Assembly (NCBI RefSeq): GCF_015533855.1
Contig: NZ_AP024154.1
Coordinates: forward strand, 3,540,501 to 3,604,500
Length of the DNA: 64,000 nucleotides
Direction of reading: 5' to 3'
Origin: Echinicola sp. 20G
GTDB lineage: Bacteria; Bacteroidota; Bacteroidia; Cytophagales; Cyclobacteriaceae
Below, piece by piece: positions 1-9,004 of this stretch; position 1 is the stretch's first letter; each line of letters starts with the position of its first letter. Both the position numbers and the translations under genes were made by a program. Below the pieces are notes generated by a model. It did not search any database, was not told the DNA's origin, and was given only the letters and a program-made list of their open reading frames with translations.

Positions 1-1
1 G

Positions 2-1123
2 ACTTTGGAAAAAAGTGGTGAAAAAAGAGAAGTGGAATTGACCAGGATCCACATGGAAGAGGATGCAGGAAAATCGATGCACTTGGCTGGAGAAGTAGAT
101 ACCTTGGTGGATTACAACAGGGCAGGAGTCCCATTATTGGAGATTGTGACTGAGCCTTGCATTAAAACTTCGGAGGAGGCCTACCAGTTTATGGCAGAAA
201 TTCGTAAGCTTGTTCGCTACTTGGAGATTTGTGATGGTAATATGGAAGAAGGCTCCATGCGATGTGATGCCAATATTTCAATCAGGCTTAAGGGAGAAAC
301 AGAATTGGGTAAGAAAGTGGAGGTAAAGAACATGAACTCTTTCCGAAATGTCGCTAGAGCTATTGAGCATGAGTTTGATCGTCAGGTGGACATGTTGGAA
401 AATAAGGAAAACATTGTTTCAGAAACCCGAACTTTTGATGCCACCACGGGCCTTACTGCTAGCATGAGGACCAAGGAAGACCTGAATGATTACCGTTATT
501 TTCCTGAGCCAGATCTTAGCCCTGTAGTGATCTCAGAAGAATGGTTAGAGGGCATTAAAGTCAATATGCCATCCTTACCAAGAGAACTTCATCAGCGCTT
601 TGTTGATGAATTCGGCTTGCCAGAATATGATGCCAATGTATTGACGGACACAAAAGAAATTGCTTTGTATTTCGAAGAGCTATGTAGTAAAACCAAAAAC
701 TATAAAGCCGCTTCCAACTGGATGATGGGACCTGTGAAGTCTTACTTAAATGAGCTGACTTTGCATATCGCTGATTTTCCAGTGAAACCACAGCATTTGG
801 CCAGCTTGATTGCTTTGATTGATGAAGGAAAGGTGAACTTCTCAGTGGCATCTCAAAAAATATATCCTGAAATGATCAAGGATGCTTCTCAAACTCCTTT
901 GGAGATTGCCCAAAAGCTGAACCTTATCCAGGAAAGTGATGAAGGGTCACTGAAGCCAATCATTGAAAGTGTTCTGAAAGAGAACCAAGCAAAAGTAGCA
1001 GAGTACAAATCTGGTAAAAAAGGTTTGATGGGAATGTTTATGGGACAGGTAATGAAAAGGTCCAAAGGTAAGGCAGACCCTAAAGTGGCTACAAAAATTT
1101 TAACCCAACTATTAGAAGAGTAA
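2..1123 (+). CDS. gatB: Asp-tRNA(Asn)/Glu-tRNA(Gln) amidotransferase subunit B, 3' part
   Basis: The reading frame is open at the left edge, so the true start lies outside the window; about 373 residues are present where the family has about 480. The protein aligns along its length with GatB: the cradle domain with VDYNRAGVPLLEIVTEP and SMRCDANISIR, the FPEPDL segment, then the helical and YqeY-like tRNA-binding tail (about residues 225-373) ending GKADPKVATKILTQLL. GatB binds misacylated tRNA and, with GatA and GatC, amidates Glu-tRNA(Gln) or Asp-tRNA(Asn) in the cytoplasm. The stop is 4 bp before the next gene, which could therefore be co-transcribed. Confidence 0.96.
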   Translation, partial: TLEKSGEKREVELTRIHMEEDAGKSMHLAGEVDTLVDYNRAGVPLLEIVTEPCIKTSEEAYQFMAEIRKLVRYLEICDGNMEEGSMRCDANISIRLKGETELGKKVEVKNMNSFRNVARAIEHEFDRQVDMLENKENIVSETRTFDATTGLTASMRTKEDLNDYRYFPEPDLSPVVISEEWLEGIKVNMPSLPRELHQRFVDEFGLPEYDANVLTDTKEIALYFEELCSKTKNYKAASNWMMGPVKSYLNELTLHIADFPVKPQHLASLIALIDEGKVNFSVASQKIYPEMIKDASQTPLEIAQKLNLIQESDEGSLKPIIESVLKENQAKVAEYKSGKKGLMGMFMGQVMKRSKGKADPKVATKILTQLLEE

Positions 1124-1127
1124 TCAA

Positions 1128-2246
1128 ATGACAAAGTTTAAATACATGGTATTCATGTCTGCACTGTTGTTAGTAGCGGCATGTTCCAGCGAAGTAAAGC
1201 AAGTAGAGTTTGATGGAGAAGTGATTATCAGTGGAAAGTTGGAGAATTTTCCTGAAGGGAACTTGGTCTTGTCAAAGTACTTGGATAATAGTGTTGAAGT
1301 TGTAGACACACTAGAAGTAACTAATAATGGGAAGTTTGAATATACCTTGAGCATAGAGGGGCCAAGCTTTTATGAACTTGACCTTTATGGAGAAAAACAA
1401 GTGAGACTTGCTTTGTATGAGGAAGATGTAACGATAGACTATGATTTTGACAATGAAGAAAGTTTGGTGCTTTCTGGATCATTTGATACAGAGCAAATCC
1501 ATAAAGTGGATGAGCTTTCTCAAGAATATCAAGAAGAAATCAACAATTTGAATTCTGAATATTACGAGGCCTTGTCTGCTAAAGATGAGGACGCAGTGAA
1601 AGCCATTCAGAAAAAGGCGTTGGAGCTAGAGTCAAACCATGCCAACAAAGTTAAAAGTACCATCAACAGTATGAATGGCAGCTTTGCTGCTTTGGCGGCA
1701 GTGGGAATGCTGAACCCTAGAAATGATTTTTCCTATATCGATAGCTTGGTGACCGAGTTGGATAAAAAATATCCTGAAAACAAGATGATCGTAGGATTAA
1801 AACAACAATTGGATGAAATGCGCGCTTTGTCCATTGGTCAGCCCGCACCTGAGATCTCACTACCCAATCCAGAAGGGGACGTAGTAAGTCTTTCTGATTT
1901 CAAAGGCAAATATGTGCTGATTGATTTTTGGGCGGCTTGGTGTAAACCATGTAGGGAAGAAAACCCAAATGTGGTTCGACTCTACAATGAATACAAGGAT
2001 AAAGGATTTGAAGTATTGGGCGTATCCCTGGATAGAAGTAAAGATGCTTGGGTAAAAGCCATTGAGGATGATAATCTCACTTGGACCCACATATCTGATT
2101 TGAAATATTTTAATTCTGAAGCAGCAGCCACCTATAAAATTAACGCCATTCCAGCTACCTATATGGTTGACCCTGAGGGTAAAATCATTGCAAAGGACTT
2201 AAGAGGTCCAAGTTTAGAAAATAAATTGAAAGAAATATTTCAATAA
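1128..2246 (+). CDS. TlpA-family thioredoxin lipoprotein with N-terminal DUF4369-like domain
   Basis: The 372-residue protein has a lipoprotein signal ending at VAAC-S (Cys19). An N-terminal beta-rich DUF4369-type region (about 27-115) is followed by a helical linker and a thioredoxin fold (about 235-372). The redox motif WAAWCKPC places the active cysteines at 272 and 275, and IPATYMVDPEG is the cis-proline segment. Such AhpC/TSA-Redoxin lipoproteins of Bacteroidetes act in the periplasm as thiol reductases or cytochrome-maturation-like proteins; the substrate cannot be told from sequence. It begins 4 bp after gatB, with no terminator between them. Confidence 0.88.
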   Translation: MTKFKYMVFMSALLLVAACSSEVKQVEFDGEVIISGKLENFPEGNLVLSKYLDNSVEVVDTLEVTNNGKFEYTLSIEGPSFYELDLYGEKQVRLALYEEDVTIDYDFDNEESLVLSGSFDTEQIHKVDELSQEYQEEINNLNSEYYEALSAKDEDAVKAIQKKALELESNHANKVKSTINSMNGSFAALAAVGMLNPRNDFSYIDSLVTELDKKYPENKMIVGLKQQLDEMRALSIGQPAPEISLPNPEGDVVSLSDFKGKYVLIDFWAAWCKPCREENPNVVRLYNEYKDKGFEVLGVSLDRSKDAWVKAIEDDNLTWTHISDLKYFNSEAAATYKINAIPATYMVDPEGKIIAKDLRGPSLENKLKEIFQ

Positions 2247-2323
2247 TGGAATACTTTTTGATCATTCTGGATCAAGTTGGAAAAACTTAAATAACCATCG
2301 TAATAATAATTAATCTATCTAAC

Positions 2324-2791
2324 ATGAAAAAAAGAAGTCTAAAATCACCACTAAGCAGGCTACTGACTTTGGCACTATTTGGCTTATTGGCCATGGGCGC
2401 TTGTAAGAGTAAAAAGAAAGTAGTAGAAGCTGCTCCAGAACCAGCCCCTGTAGAAGAGCCAGCCCCGGCTCCAGCGCCCGCTCCAGCTCCAACTGCTGAG
2501 GAAGTAGCTGTAGGAAAACTTGAAAATTATTTTTCAGTAATCGCTAATGCAAGTAGCGTACAAAGTGCCAACAGCTCAATCCAAGAAGCTTTGAGTATGT
2601 TCTCAAATCAGAACACCCCTGTTTTGATAGTTATTCATGAGGAAAACGGTATCAAGGATTACGATCAGCCAACCACTATTGTTGACTATTTGAATTACTT
2701 GAAGGATACCAAGAAGAATTTGAACTTCATCAGTGACGTAAGATTGGATGGTAGCGGAAAAGTTACTGAATTGGAGCTTCGTCGTAGATAA
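2324..2791 (+). CDS. Small lipoprotein with Pro/Ala-rich linker
   Basis: This 155-residue protein has a basic N-terminus, a hydrophobic stretch and a lipobox ending at Cys27 (AMGAC-K). A Pro-Ala-Glu linker (about 37-58, repeated AP units) probably spans peptidoglycan or keeps the domain off the membrane. The C-terminal domain (about 62-155) has the pattern helix, IVDYLNYL, then a strand with DGSGKVTELELRR. That pattern resembles parts of the genes at 2819 and 4223, so they may share a fold. I do not recognise a named family. It is the first gene of a tight plus-strand cluster running to 6673. Confidence 0.8.
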   Translation: MKKRSLKSPLSRLLTLALFGLLAMGACKSKKKVVEAAPEPAPVEEPAPAPAPAPAPTAEEVAVGKLENYFSVIANASSVQSANSSIQEALSMFSNQNTPVLIVIHEENGIKDYDQPTTIVDYLNYLKDTKKNLNFISDVRLDGSGKVTELELRRR

Positions 2792-2818
2792 TATTAGAAC
2801 TCAGAAAAGACCATAATC

Positions 2819-3397
2819 ATGAAAAAACATATTCAAGCATTTATTCTACTGTTTTTTGCGACTACGCTTTTTGCAGCTGCGCAATCTGATAACATCAGCC
2901 CACAGAGAAAACAAGCCATTGATTCATTGGCTTTGGAAAAAGTAAAAGATCTTAGTAAATATATCAGCATCATTGGTAGCAAAGAAACGCAGTTTTCTGA
3001 AGCTAACAGAGTAATGGACAGAGCTGAAGAGCTTTTTGCTCCTGGTGCTGAAATGGGTGTTTCATCCATTAATTCCCAAGAAGTAGCTTACTATCCAGTA
3101 AGAAGATACTTCGAAAGGTTGATGGCATTGAACTATGACCGAGTGAACATCAGCTGGTATGATATTCACTATATTTCTGACCTTGAAAGACAGCCTGACG
3201 GTAGATACGTAGGAGTGGTAACCATCTATCAAAGATTTGAGGGTACTTCTGCTGAGACTGGTCTGAATTACAAGGACACCACAAAGAAAGATATCACAAT
3301 CTATGTAGAGAAGAAACAAACTCAGGTAGCGGGTAGAACTATCGAGTTTTGGGATGTGATGCTGGGTGATATTAGAGTGACTGAAACTTCCGCATGA
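2819..3397 (+). CDS. Secreted protein of unknown function (LRR cluster)
   Basis: The 192-residue protein has a Sec signal (about 1-22, cleaved near AAAQS). The mature part starts with a helix containing KVKDLSKYISIIGSKET, followed by a beta-rich region with YFERLMALN, SDLERQPDGRYVGVVTIYQRF and a final WDVMLGDIRV strand. The same order (KVxD...GSxxT helix, then a mixed strand region) appears at the N-terminus of the LRR protein at 4223, suggesting a paralogous domain; this is eye alignment only. Its stop overlaps the next start (ATGA), so translation is probably coupled. Confidence 0.8.
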   Translation: MKKHIQAFILLFFATTLFAAAQSDNISPQRKQAIDSLALEKVKDLSKYISIIGSKETQFSEANRVMDRAEELFAPGAEMGVSSINSQEVAYYPVRRYFERLMALNYDRVNISWYDIHYISDLERQPDGRYVGVVTIYQRFEGTSAETGLNYKDTTKKDITIYVEKKQTQVAGRTIEFWDVMLGDIRVTETSA

Positions 3398-4236
3398 AGA
3401 AATTAAGCGTATTAGTACTATTATTAATTTCATCCATACAATTTGCACCGGGGCAGGGTTTATACGGCCCCGGGCAAGTTAAGGATGACGGCAGATTTGC
3501 TGCCTCAACCAAACAACTCAACCAGTTCTTTCGTCGATTCAACGCAGAAGAAAGCCAAGATGGATTGACAAGGTATTATGCTGGTGACGAAGAGTATCAT
3601 AATAGGGAACTGAGGGAAAAATATATCAACCTACTTTTTGACAATCAAACCTCCAGCATTCCCCAAAATCTAAAACAGGAATTTGTCACTCTGGTCAACT
3701 CAGAGAATTATCCTCAATTTCTCAATTTCCACAGAGAGAATTGGTTTGCAGAGGTGTCTACCGTGTTCCTTTATAAAGGGAAGCGAGAGGATATAACCCT
3801 TTACATGAGGCTCCAGCCTGAAGGCTTGGGCTATGAATGGGTAATTGATAAGGTCTCATTTGATTCATTTAAAAACTTTTTTAACAAAGAAGAAGGAAAA
3901 GGAAAACCATTTCTTCATCCTCTAAGTCATGAGCTTGGGTTTATGAACTTAAGAAAAGCATTGCAGGACAGTAAAGAGCCGGAGGATTATACTCCTAAGG
4001 ACTACAAACCTGATTATTTGACCATTTTTCTATATGAGATCAAAAATGGAAATATAAAGTTTGAAACGGTTAAAGGGGTGAGGTTTCACTTCTTTCAGAT
4101 AGAGAATTGGTACTTCGAAGTATCACAGTTCAATCGTCCAGGGTTCAATACGGGATGGTTGATCAGCAGTTTGACGAAGTATCAGAATGAAGAAGAAAAA
4201 GAGGTTATTTTAAATTACATCTATGACCAAGAATAG
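3394..4236 (+). CDS. Secreted protein of unknown function (LRR cluster)
   Basis: The 280-residue protein begins with a short Sec signal (about 1-20, ending near APGQG). Mature features include TKQLNQFFRRFNAEES, several aromatic-rich strands, and FETVKGVRFHFFQIENWYFEVSQF near the C-terminus. The size and mixed helix/strand pattern suggest two NTF2-like or cystatin-like units, but I recognise no named domain. It overlaps the gene before by 4 bp and the LRR gene after by 14 bp, so the cluster is almost certainly one operon and the products may act together in the periplasm or at the outer membrane. Confidence 0.8.
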   Translation: MKKLSVLVLLLISSIQFAPGQGLYGPGQVKDDGRFAASTKQLNQFFRRFNAEESQDGLTRYYAGDEEYHNRELREKYINLLFDNQTSSIPQNLKQEFVTLVNSENYPQFLNFHRENWFAEVSTVFLYKGKREDITLYMRLQPEGLGYEWVIDKVSFDSFKNFFNKEEGKGKPFLHPLSHELGFMNLRKALQDSKEPEDYTPKDYKPDYLTIFLYEIKNGNIKFETVKGVRFHFFQIENWYFEVSQFNRPGFNTGWLISSLTKYQNEEEKEVILNYIYDQE

Positions 4237-6673
4237 ATTTTATACAGTCCTTTTGTTTTTTCTGTTGGTTCCGTTTGTTTCCTTCGCTCAGGATATGGGC
4301 GGGTATTCAAAGCAGGAGATCAAGGATTTTTCTCAAAAGGTTGAAGATCAAATCCAGTTTTTGGAGTACTTTCTCAACACGGTAGGCAGTGAGCAAACAC
4401 CTGCGCGTGATAAAGATGTTATCATAACTGAAAGTTATAAAAAGATTTTCAGGGACGGTAAAGTACAAGTAGAAGACGATTTGGTTTTGGATCGTCAGGT
4501 GATAACCAATAAGGATGTTCCTGCTTATCTTAAGGATGTGGAGTTTTTCTTTAAAGATGCCAGCTTTAAGTTTAAAGTAAGGGATGTAAAACCATTCTTG
4601 AGAGATAATGGCGAGTTGTCTTTTGTAGTGTCCATGGATCGCACACTTAATGCTACTGGTTTGGATAACGAAGAGATCGAAAACACCAAACCACGATTTG
4701 TAGAAGTCAATTTGGACAGGCAATCAAATGAACTGAAGATAGCGAGTATCTACACTACCAAGTTGAGCAGGGATAAGGAGTTGACAGAATGGTGGGGAAC
4801 TCTTTCATTGGAATGGGAGACTTATTTCAGGGAAGAGTTTGATATGATGGATGATTCCATTACCGTTGAGCATTTGAACAAAATCAGTACTTTGGATAGC
4901 TTGGACTTGTCAGGTAATAGCTTGATTCAAGACCTTAGTCCTTTGGAGGCCTTGAGAGACTTAAAATATGTAGATATCAGTAACACCATGATCAGGGAGC
5001 TTGGGCCTATCAGTAATGTTACTTTCTTGAGTTACCTGGACGTGTCCAATACCCCGACATCTGATATTCAGTTTATCAAGTATTCAGAAAATTTAACCTT
5101 TCTGGACATATCCAATACGCTTATTGAAAATATAGATGAGCTGAGTTCTTTGAGTAATTTGAAAGTTTTGAAGGCCATTAATACTCCTTTGATGAGTTTT
5201 GCAGCCTTGAATTCTTTTGAGGCTTTGGAGGAGCTGAATCTGGAAAGAAGCGGTTTGAACAATGTTGAGAGCATTAATCAGTTGAAGGAGCTTAAGAAGC
5301 TGGATATTAAAGGCAATTACCTTATTAATTTCAATTTTCTGTCTGAGCTCGATAAATTGGAAGAGATTGACCTAAGCCAAACCAATATCAGTGATTTAGC
5401 ACCCTTGGAAAAGTTGGAAAACTTAAAAGTGGTTAAGATCAATCAAACTGATGTAAACAGTCTCGGTCCGTTAGATGGTAAGAAAAGTTTGCAGACAGTT
5501 TATGCTGACCGAACCAATATATCCGAGAATCTTGCCGATGATTTTGCCAGGAAAAACAGGACAGTGCTGTTGATCCACAATGTTGAAAACCTTCAGACAT
5601 GGTGGGACACTTTGCCTGATGGTTGGGAGTCAGTCCTTAGAAAGGAAATTGCTTTTGCAGGTGGAAATAATACTCCTTCAGTTGAGGAGATATCAAGGAT
5701 TGTAAGTGTGGATTCATTGGACCTTTCAGGGAGTGAGATTATTAATTTGAGACCAGTTCTAAAATTTAAAAAGCTGATATCTCTCAAATTGGATGACACG
5801 AAAATACATGACCTAAGCCCATTAAGGGAATTAAAAACCTTAAAAAGGATTTCAGGAAATCGAAGTGCAGTGACAAATGTGGAGGATTTAGCAGGGTTGA
5901 AATCATTACAATCAGTTTCTCTGGACCATTCTTTGATAGCGAGTATTGAGCCTTTAAAGTCACTTAAGGATTTGGAGTTTTTAAATGTAGACGGAACAGA
6001 AGTTCCCCAATGGCAAGTTCAGGATCTATTGCAGGTGGTGCCAGATGTCAATGTTATCTTTAGAACTGATGAGCTTAAAGGTTGGTGGAATAGTTTGGAT
6101 GGAGTTTGGAAAACTATTTTCGTTGAAGAATTTAACCTTTCCACTTCCCCAAATAAGAGAGAGTTACATCGATTGACTTCATCAAGAAGCATATCTATTG
6201 AAAAGAAAAGCATACAAAACCTTAGACCTCTGGTAGATTTCATCAATTTACAGACCTTGGAGATTTATGATGCTCCATTGAACGATATCAGTGATTTGAC
6301 AAAATTTGAGATGCTAAGAAACCTTAAAATTACACAGGCACCTGTGGTAGGGTTAGAGCCTTTAGCCGGACTTAAAACTTTGGAAACATTAAATCTATCA
6401 AATACTGGTGTAGAAGATTTGAGACCGTTGGAAGGTTTAAAGGGCTTGAAGACGCTTATACTTTCAGGAACTGGAATTAAACGATTAAAAGGGTTAGAAG
6501 AGCTTTATGATTTGGAGGAGTTGGATATAGCCAGTACCAATGTCAGAAGCATCAATGATATCAAAGATCTCACCAATTTAAAACGATTGATCTGTTTTAA
6601 TACGAGGATCAATAGTCGACAAATAGACAGCTTTAGGGAGTCAAACCCGGAATGTGATGTGAGGTTCTATTAA
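4223..6673 (+). CDS. Large secreted leucine-rich-repeat protein
   Basis: The 816-residue protein has a Sec signal (about 1-22, SFAQD). An N-terminal domain (about 28-185) resembles the product at 2819. Three modules follow, each opened by a WWxxLxxxWxxxFxEEF-type segment (Trp pairs at about 190, 460 and 621) and then several 21-23-residue leucine-rich repeats of SDS22/internalin type (LxxLxxLxLSxTxIxxLxPL). The tryptophan segments probably act as helical caps of each LRR arc. LRR arcs usually bind proteins; the partner is unknown. A strong bidirectional terminator follows. Confidence 0.88.
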   Translation: MTKNRFYTVLLFFLLVPFVSFAQDMGGYSKQEIKDFSQKVEDQIQFLEYFLNTVGSEQTPARDKDVIITESYKKIFRDGKVQVEDDLVLDRQVITNKDVPAYLKDVEFFFKDASFKFKVRDVKPFLRDNGELSFVVSMDRTLNATGLDNEEIENTKPRFVEVNLDRQSNELKIASIYTTKLSRDKELTEWWGTLSLEWETYFREEFDMMDDSITVEHLNKISTLDSLDLSGNSLIQDLSPLEALRDLKYVDISNTMIRELGPISNVTFLSYLDVSNTPTSDIQFIKYSENLTFLDISNTLIENIDELSSLSNLKVLKAINTPLMSFAALNSFEALEELNLERSGLNNVESINQLKELKKLDIKGNYLINFNFLSELDKLEEIDLSQTNISDLAPLEKLENLKVVKINQTDVNSLGPLDGKKSLQTVYADRTNISENLADDFARKNRTVLLIHNVENLQTWWDTLPDGWESVLRKEIAFAGGNNTPSVEEISRIVSVDSLDLSGSEIINLRPVLKFKKLISLKLDDTKIHDLSPLRELKTLKRISGNRSAVTNVEDLAGLKSLQSVSLDHSLIASIEPLKSLKDLEFLNVDGTEVPQWQVQDLLQVVPDVNVIFRTDELKGWWNSLDGVWKTIFVEEFNLSTSPNKRELHRLTSSRSISIEKKSIQNLRPLVDFINLQTLEIYDAPLNDISDLTKFEMLRNLKITQAPVVGLEPLAGLKTLETLNLSNTGVEDLRPLEGLKGLKTLILSGTGIKRLKGLEELYDLEELDIASTNVRSINDIKDLTNLKRLICFNTRINSRQIDSFRESNPECDVRFY

Positions 6674-6683
6674 GAAAATTTTA

Positions 6684-6727
6684 AAACAAAAAGTCCCGAG
6701 ATGTTATCATCTCGGGACTTTTTGTTT
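6684..6727. terminator. Bidirectional rho-independent terminator
   Basis: Twenty-base perfect inverted arms at 6684-6703 and 6708-6727 with a 4-base loop: GC core GTCCCGAGATG and flanking A and T runs. It sits between the convergent LRR gene and FGE-like gene and can stop transcription from both sides. Confidence 0.93.
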
Positions 6728-6743
6728 GTAGAAAAACTTGAAA

Positions 6744-7856
6744 TTATTTCATGCCCAAAGCTTTATTGGGAATATCTTTAACACATCTAAAACCTACATT
6801 GGAAGTACCACTATCATAAGCATGTCCTTGTCTGGCACTAGGGCGGTAGTTTACACAGTAGTTGTCTGAGCAAAGAAAAGAACCACCCTTGATTACACGT
6901 TCTTGAGCATAAGGATTAGTAGGGTTGTAACATTGGTTCATATTGGAATCCAATACAGGGGCGCTACCGGATAGTCTTTGAAATTTGATCGCATCAAACC
7001 AATCATCAGTCATTTCCCATACGTTTCCTATAATATCATAAAGGCCGTAAGCATTGGCTGGAAAGCTCTTTACAGGCGCTGTTCCCATAAAGCCATCTTC
7101 ACCTCTATTTGCGTTGGGGAATCTTCCCTGGAAGGTATTGGCCATGAATTTTCCATTCGGTCTTAGTTCTTCGCCCCAAGCATATCTTTTGTTTTGAAAG
7201 CCACTTTTAGCTGCAAATTCCCATTCTGCTTCCGTAGGAAGCCGTTTGCCAGCCCACTCCGCATAGGCTACTGCATCATCAAAGGAAACTTGCACAACAG
7301 GATGATCCCATCTTCCCTCAAGGTTTGATTCAGGTCCCTCAGGATGTCTCCAGTTAGCTCCATCAACCCATTTCCACCATTGTGAAATATCCCGAGTGTC
7401 AACAGGTTGGGAGGGAGGGAAGAATACCATCGATCCAGCTTGTAAAAGGGATTCGTCTGGCTTAGGAGTATCTGGAGGTAGCTGTTTTTTCATTTCTTCC
7501 CAATCAGGTTTTCTTTCAGCTATGGTTACATAACCCGTTGCGTCTACAAAGGCTTTGAATTCTTTGTTAGTTACTTCGGTCTCGTCCATCCAGAAACCGT
7601 CTACATGTCTTTTTACCGCAGGCTTTTCGGCAGGATAAGCTTCATCCTCATTGGTTCCCATGGAAAAATCTCCTCCGGGTATCCAAACCATTCCTGCTGG
7701 TTGGTTGTCAGGGGTTTCAGAGGATAGATCACTTTCAGAAGTAGTGATGCTTTTCTCAGTTTTTTCATTCGAGGCCTTTTCAGAACAACTAGCCATAAGA
7801 AGAACAGCTCCTGAGCATACCAGTAATTTGGGGATTGATATTTTTATTGATTGCAT
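6744..7856 (-). CDS. FGE/SUMF1-like formylglycine-generating lipoprotein
   Basis: I place the start at the ATG at 7856 (370 residues), because a lipoprotein signal (KLLVCSGAVLLMASC) begins there; upstream in-frame codons would bury it. The rest is one FGE-sulfatase domain: MVWIPGGDFSMGTNEDEA, VTNKEFKAFVDATGY, RLPTEAEWEFAAKSG, GNVWEMTDDWF, and a C-terminal LCSDNYC whose cysteines (about 329 and 334) match the active-site pair of human FGE. Genuine members oxidise the sulfatase Cys to formylglycine using oxygen and copper. Many bacterial SUMF1 proteins lack the pair, so its presence favours real activity. A possible client sulfatase is at 59052. Confidence 0.87.
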   Translation of the reverse strand: MQSIKISIPKLLVCSGAVLLMASCSEKASNEKTEKSITTSESDLSSETPDNQPAGMVWIPGGDFSMGTNEDEAYPAEKPAVKRHVDGFWMDETEVTNKEFKAFVDATGYVTIAERKPDWEEMKKQLPPDTPKPDESLLQAGSMVFFPPSQPVDTRDISQWWKWVDGANWRHPEGPESNLEGRWDHPVVQVSFDDAVAYAEWAGKRLPTEAEWEFAAKSGFQNKRYAWGEELRPNGKFMANTFQGRFPNANRGEDGFMGTAPVKSFPANAYGLYDIIGNVWEMTDDWFDAIKFQRLSGSAPVLDSNMNQCYNPTNPYAQERVIKGGSFLCSDNYCVNYRPSARQGHAYDSGTSNVGFRCVKDIPNKALGMK

Positions 7857-8025
7857 TGCTAAATTATCAAGTAGTTGATTTTGGAAATTAATCTTTCCAC
7901 ATGTTAAGTTATACTTCTGTGATTTAAATGTAAAGCTAATCAAAAAGTATTTTATAAATGGTTCAAAAGGTTTTGAAAGGCGTTAATGGTGTCATATGGA
8001 AAAGTTGTTCAAATGTTTTACCTAA

Positions 8026-8484
8026 TCATTTATTGGAAACCCTACTTTCATATAGTTCTACCCAATCTTCTACTGATATTTTTTTAACCAATTCTCCGAT
8101 AAGTTCAAAAGGTATATGTTCAGGTTTTTTGAATCTTACACAGCTTTTTCCCATGTCCAATTTGTATTTCGAATGTTTAGGGAATTCCTCAATGAACCAT
8201 TTTGAAATCTCAGGGTCTGCATAGATGCCACTATGATAGAAGGCGATAAAGTTTTTTTGAGAGGCGATGCTCATAAAAGGTAGAGGTAGCTTAGGATCAC
8301 AATGGTAGCCTGATGGATAAATGCTGAGTGGAACAACATAACCAATCATCCCGTAACTCATGGTTTCCTCAAAACCCTTTGGTAAGTTGTCCAATATAAT
8401 TTGTCGCAATTTTGAAAATCCCGATTCCCTTTCTTTTGGAATGTTTTGAATATATTCTTCTGGATTGTTTGCTTCGATTTTCAT
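8026..8484 (-). CDS. DUF1801-family protein
   Basis: The 152-residue cytoplasmic protein fits the DUF1801 (YdhG-like) family: an N-terminal helix with EEYIQNIPKERESGFSKLRQII, the segment PKGFEETMSYGMIGYVVPLS, a strand region with FMSIASQKNFIAFYHSG, and a C-terminal DMGKSCVRFKKPEHIPFELI. Members are small single-domain proteins with no firmly assigned biochemical role. The gene lies 11 bp downstream of the membrane-protein gene on the same strand, so they may form a small transcription unit. Confidence 0.82.
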   Translation of the reverse strand: MKIEANNPEEYIQNIPKERESGFSKLRQIILDNLPKGFEETMSYGMIGYVVPLSIYPSGYHCDPKLPLPFMSIASQKNFIAFYHSGIYADPEISKWFIEEFPKHSKYKLDMGKSCVRFKKPEHIPFELIGELVKKISVEDWVELYESRVSNK

Positions 8485-8495
8485 GTTGGTTTATC

Positions 8496-8915
8496 TTAAG
8501 ATTTTGGAAATGGCTGGGTGATTTTTTGCCTTATCATCTCTTTGATTGATGTTCCAGTGAGCATCACACAAGTAATTGATAATATTAAATATTCCAAGAA
8601 GGGGAGAAGGTGGTGTAAGAAGGATGGCCCTAGGTGGTGATGTGAGCCAAACAAGCTTAGGACAGCCATAAATAAGAAAGCTATTGTACCCAAAGCCCCA
8701 CCAGCAATTCCCAGCTTGGGAGATTTAAAATGCGCCAGAAGCAAAATGGCAATAAGAAATGCTAGTAAAGCCAATAGGATATTATGAATCAGGGAGCTCT
8801 CTGGCTTATTGATTATGGATAAGTGTGAAATAGCAGCAATGAGAAGGTAAATAACAATACCAATTCTAAGAATTTTTTGGGCTGTCTTTTCAACTTTCAA
8901 CAATAGGTTGATCAT
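8496..8915 (-). CDS. Small four-helix membrane protein
   Basis: The 139-residue protein has four predicted membrane segments (about residues 16-33, 43-62, 70-90 and 105-124) joined by short loops, one rich in His and Gly (FGSHHHLGPSF). I do not recognise a family; it resembles other short hypothetical inner-membrane proteins of Cytophagales. It is read from the minus strand ahead of the DUF1801 gene and lies downstream of the ferritin terminator, so it needs its own promoter. Confidence 0.7.
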   Translation of the reverse strand: MINLLLKVEKTAQKILRIGIVIYLLIAAISHLSIINKPESSLIHNILLALLAFLIAILLLAHFKSPKLGIAGGALGTIAFLFMAVLSLFGSHHHLGPSFLHHLLPFLEYLILSITCVMLTGTSIKEMIRQKITQPFPKS

Positions 8916-8944
8916 GGGCTTTTTTTGACAAGCTATGAAATAAT

Positions 8945-8981
8945 CAAAAATAAAAAAAGCGGCCCAATAATTTGGGCCGCT
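8945..8981 (-). terminator. Rho-independent terminator of the ferritin gene
   Basis: Inverted arms AGCGGCCCAA (8958-8967) and TTGGGCCGCT (8972-8981) have a 4-base loop. On the minus strand the stem is followed by a run of seven T, just downstream of the ferritin stop. Confidence 0.9.
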
Positions 8982-9004
8982 ATAAGTTTGTATTCTGATC
9001 TGGC

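Noticed and set aside
7958..8224. 88-codon plus-strand ORF
   Set aside because: It is largely antisense to the DUF1801 gene, with no ribosome-binding site or recognisable product.
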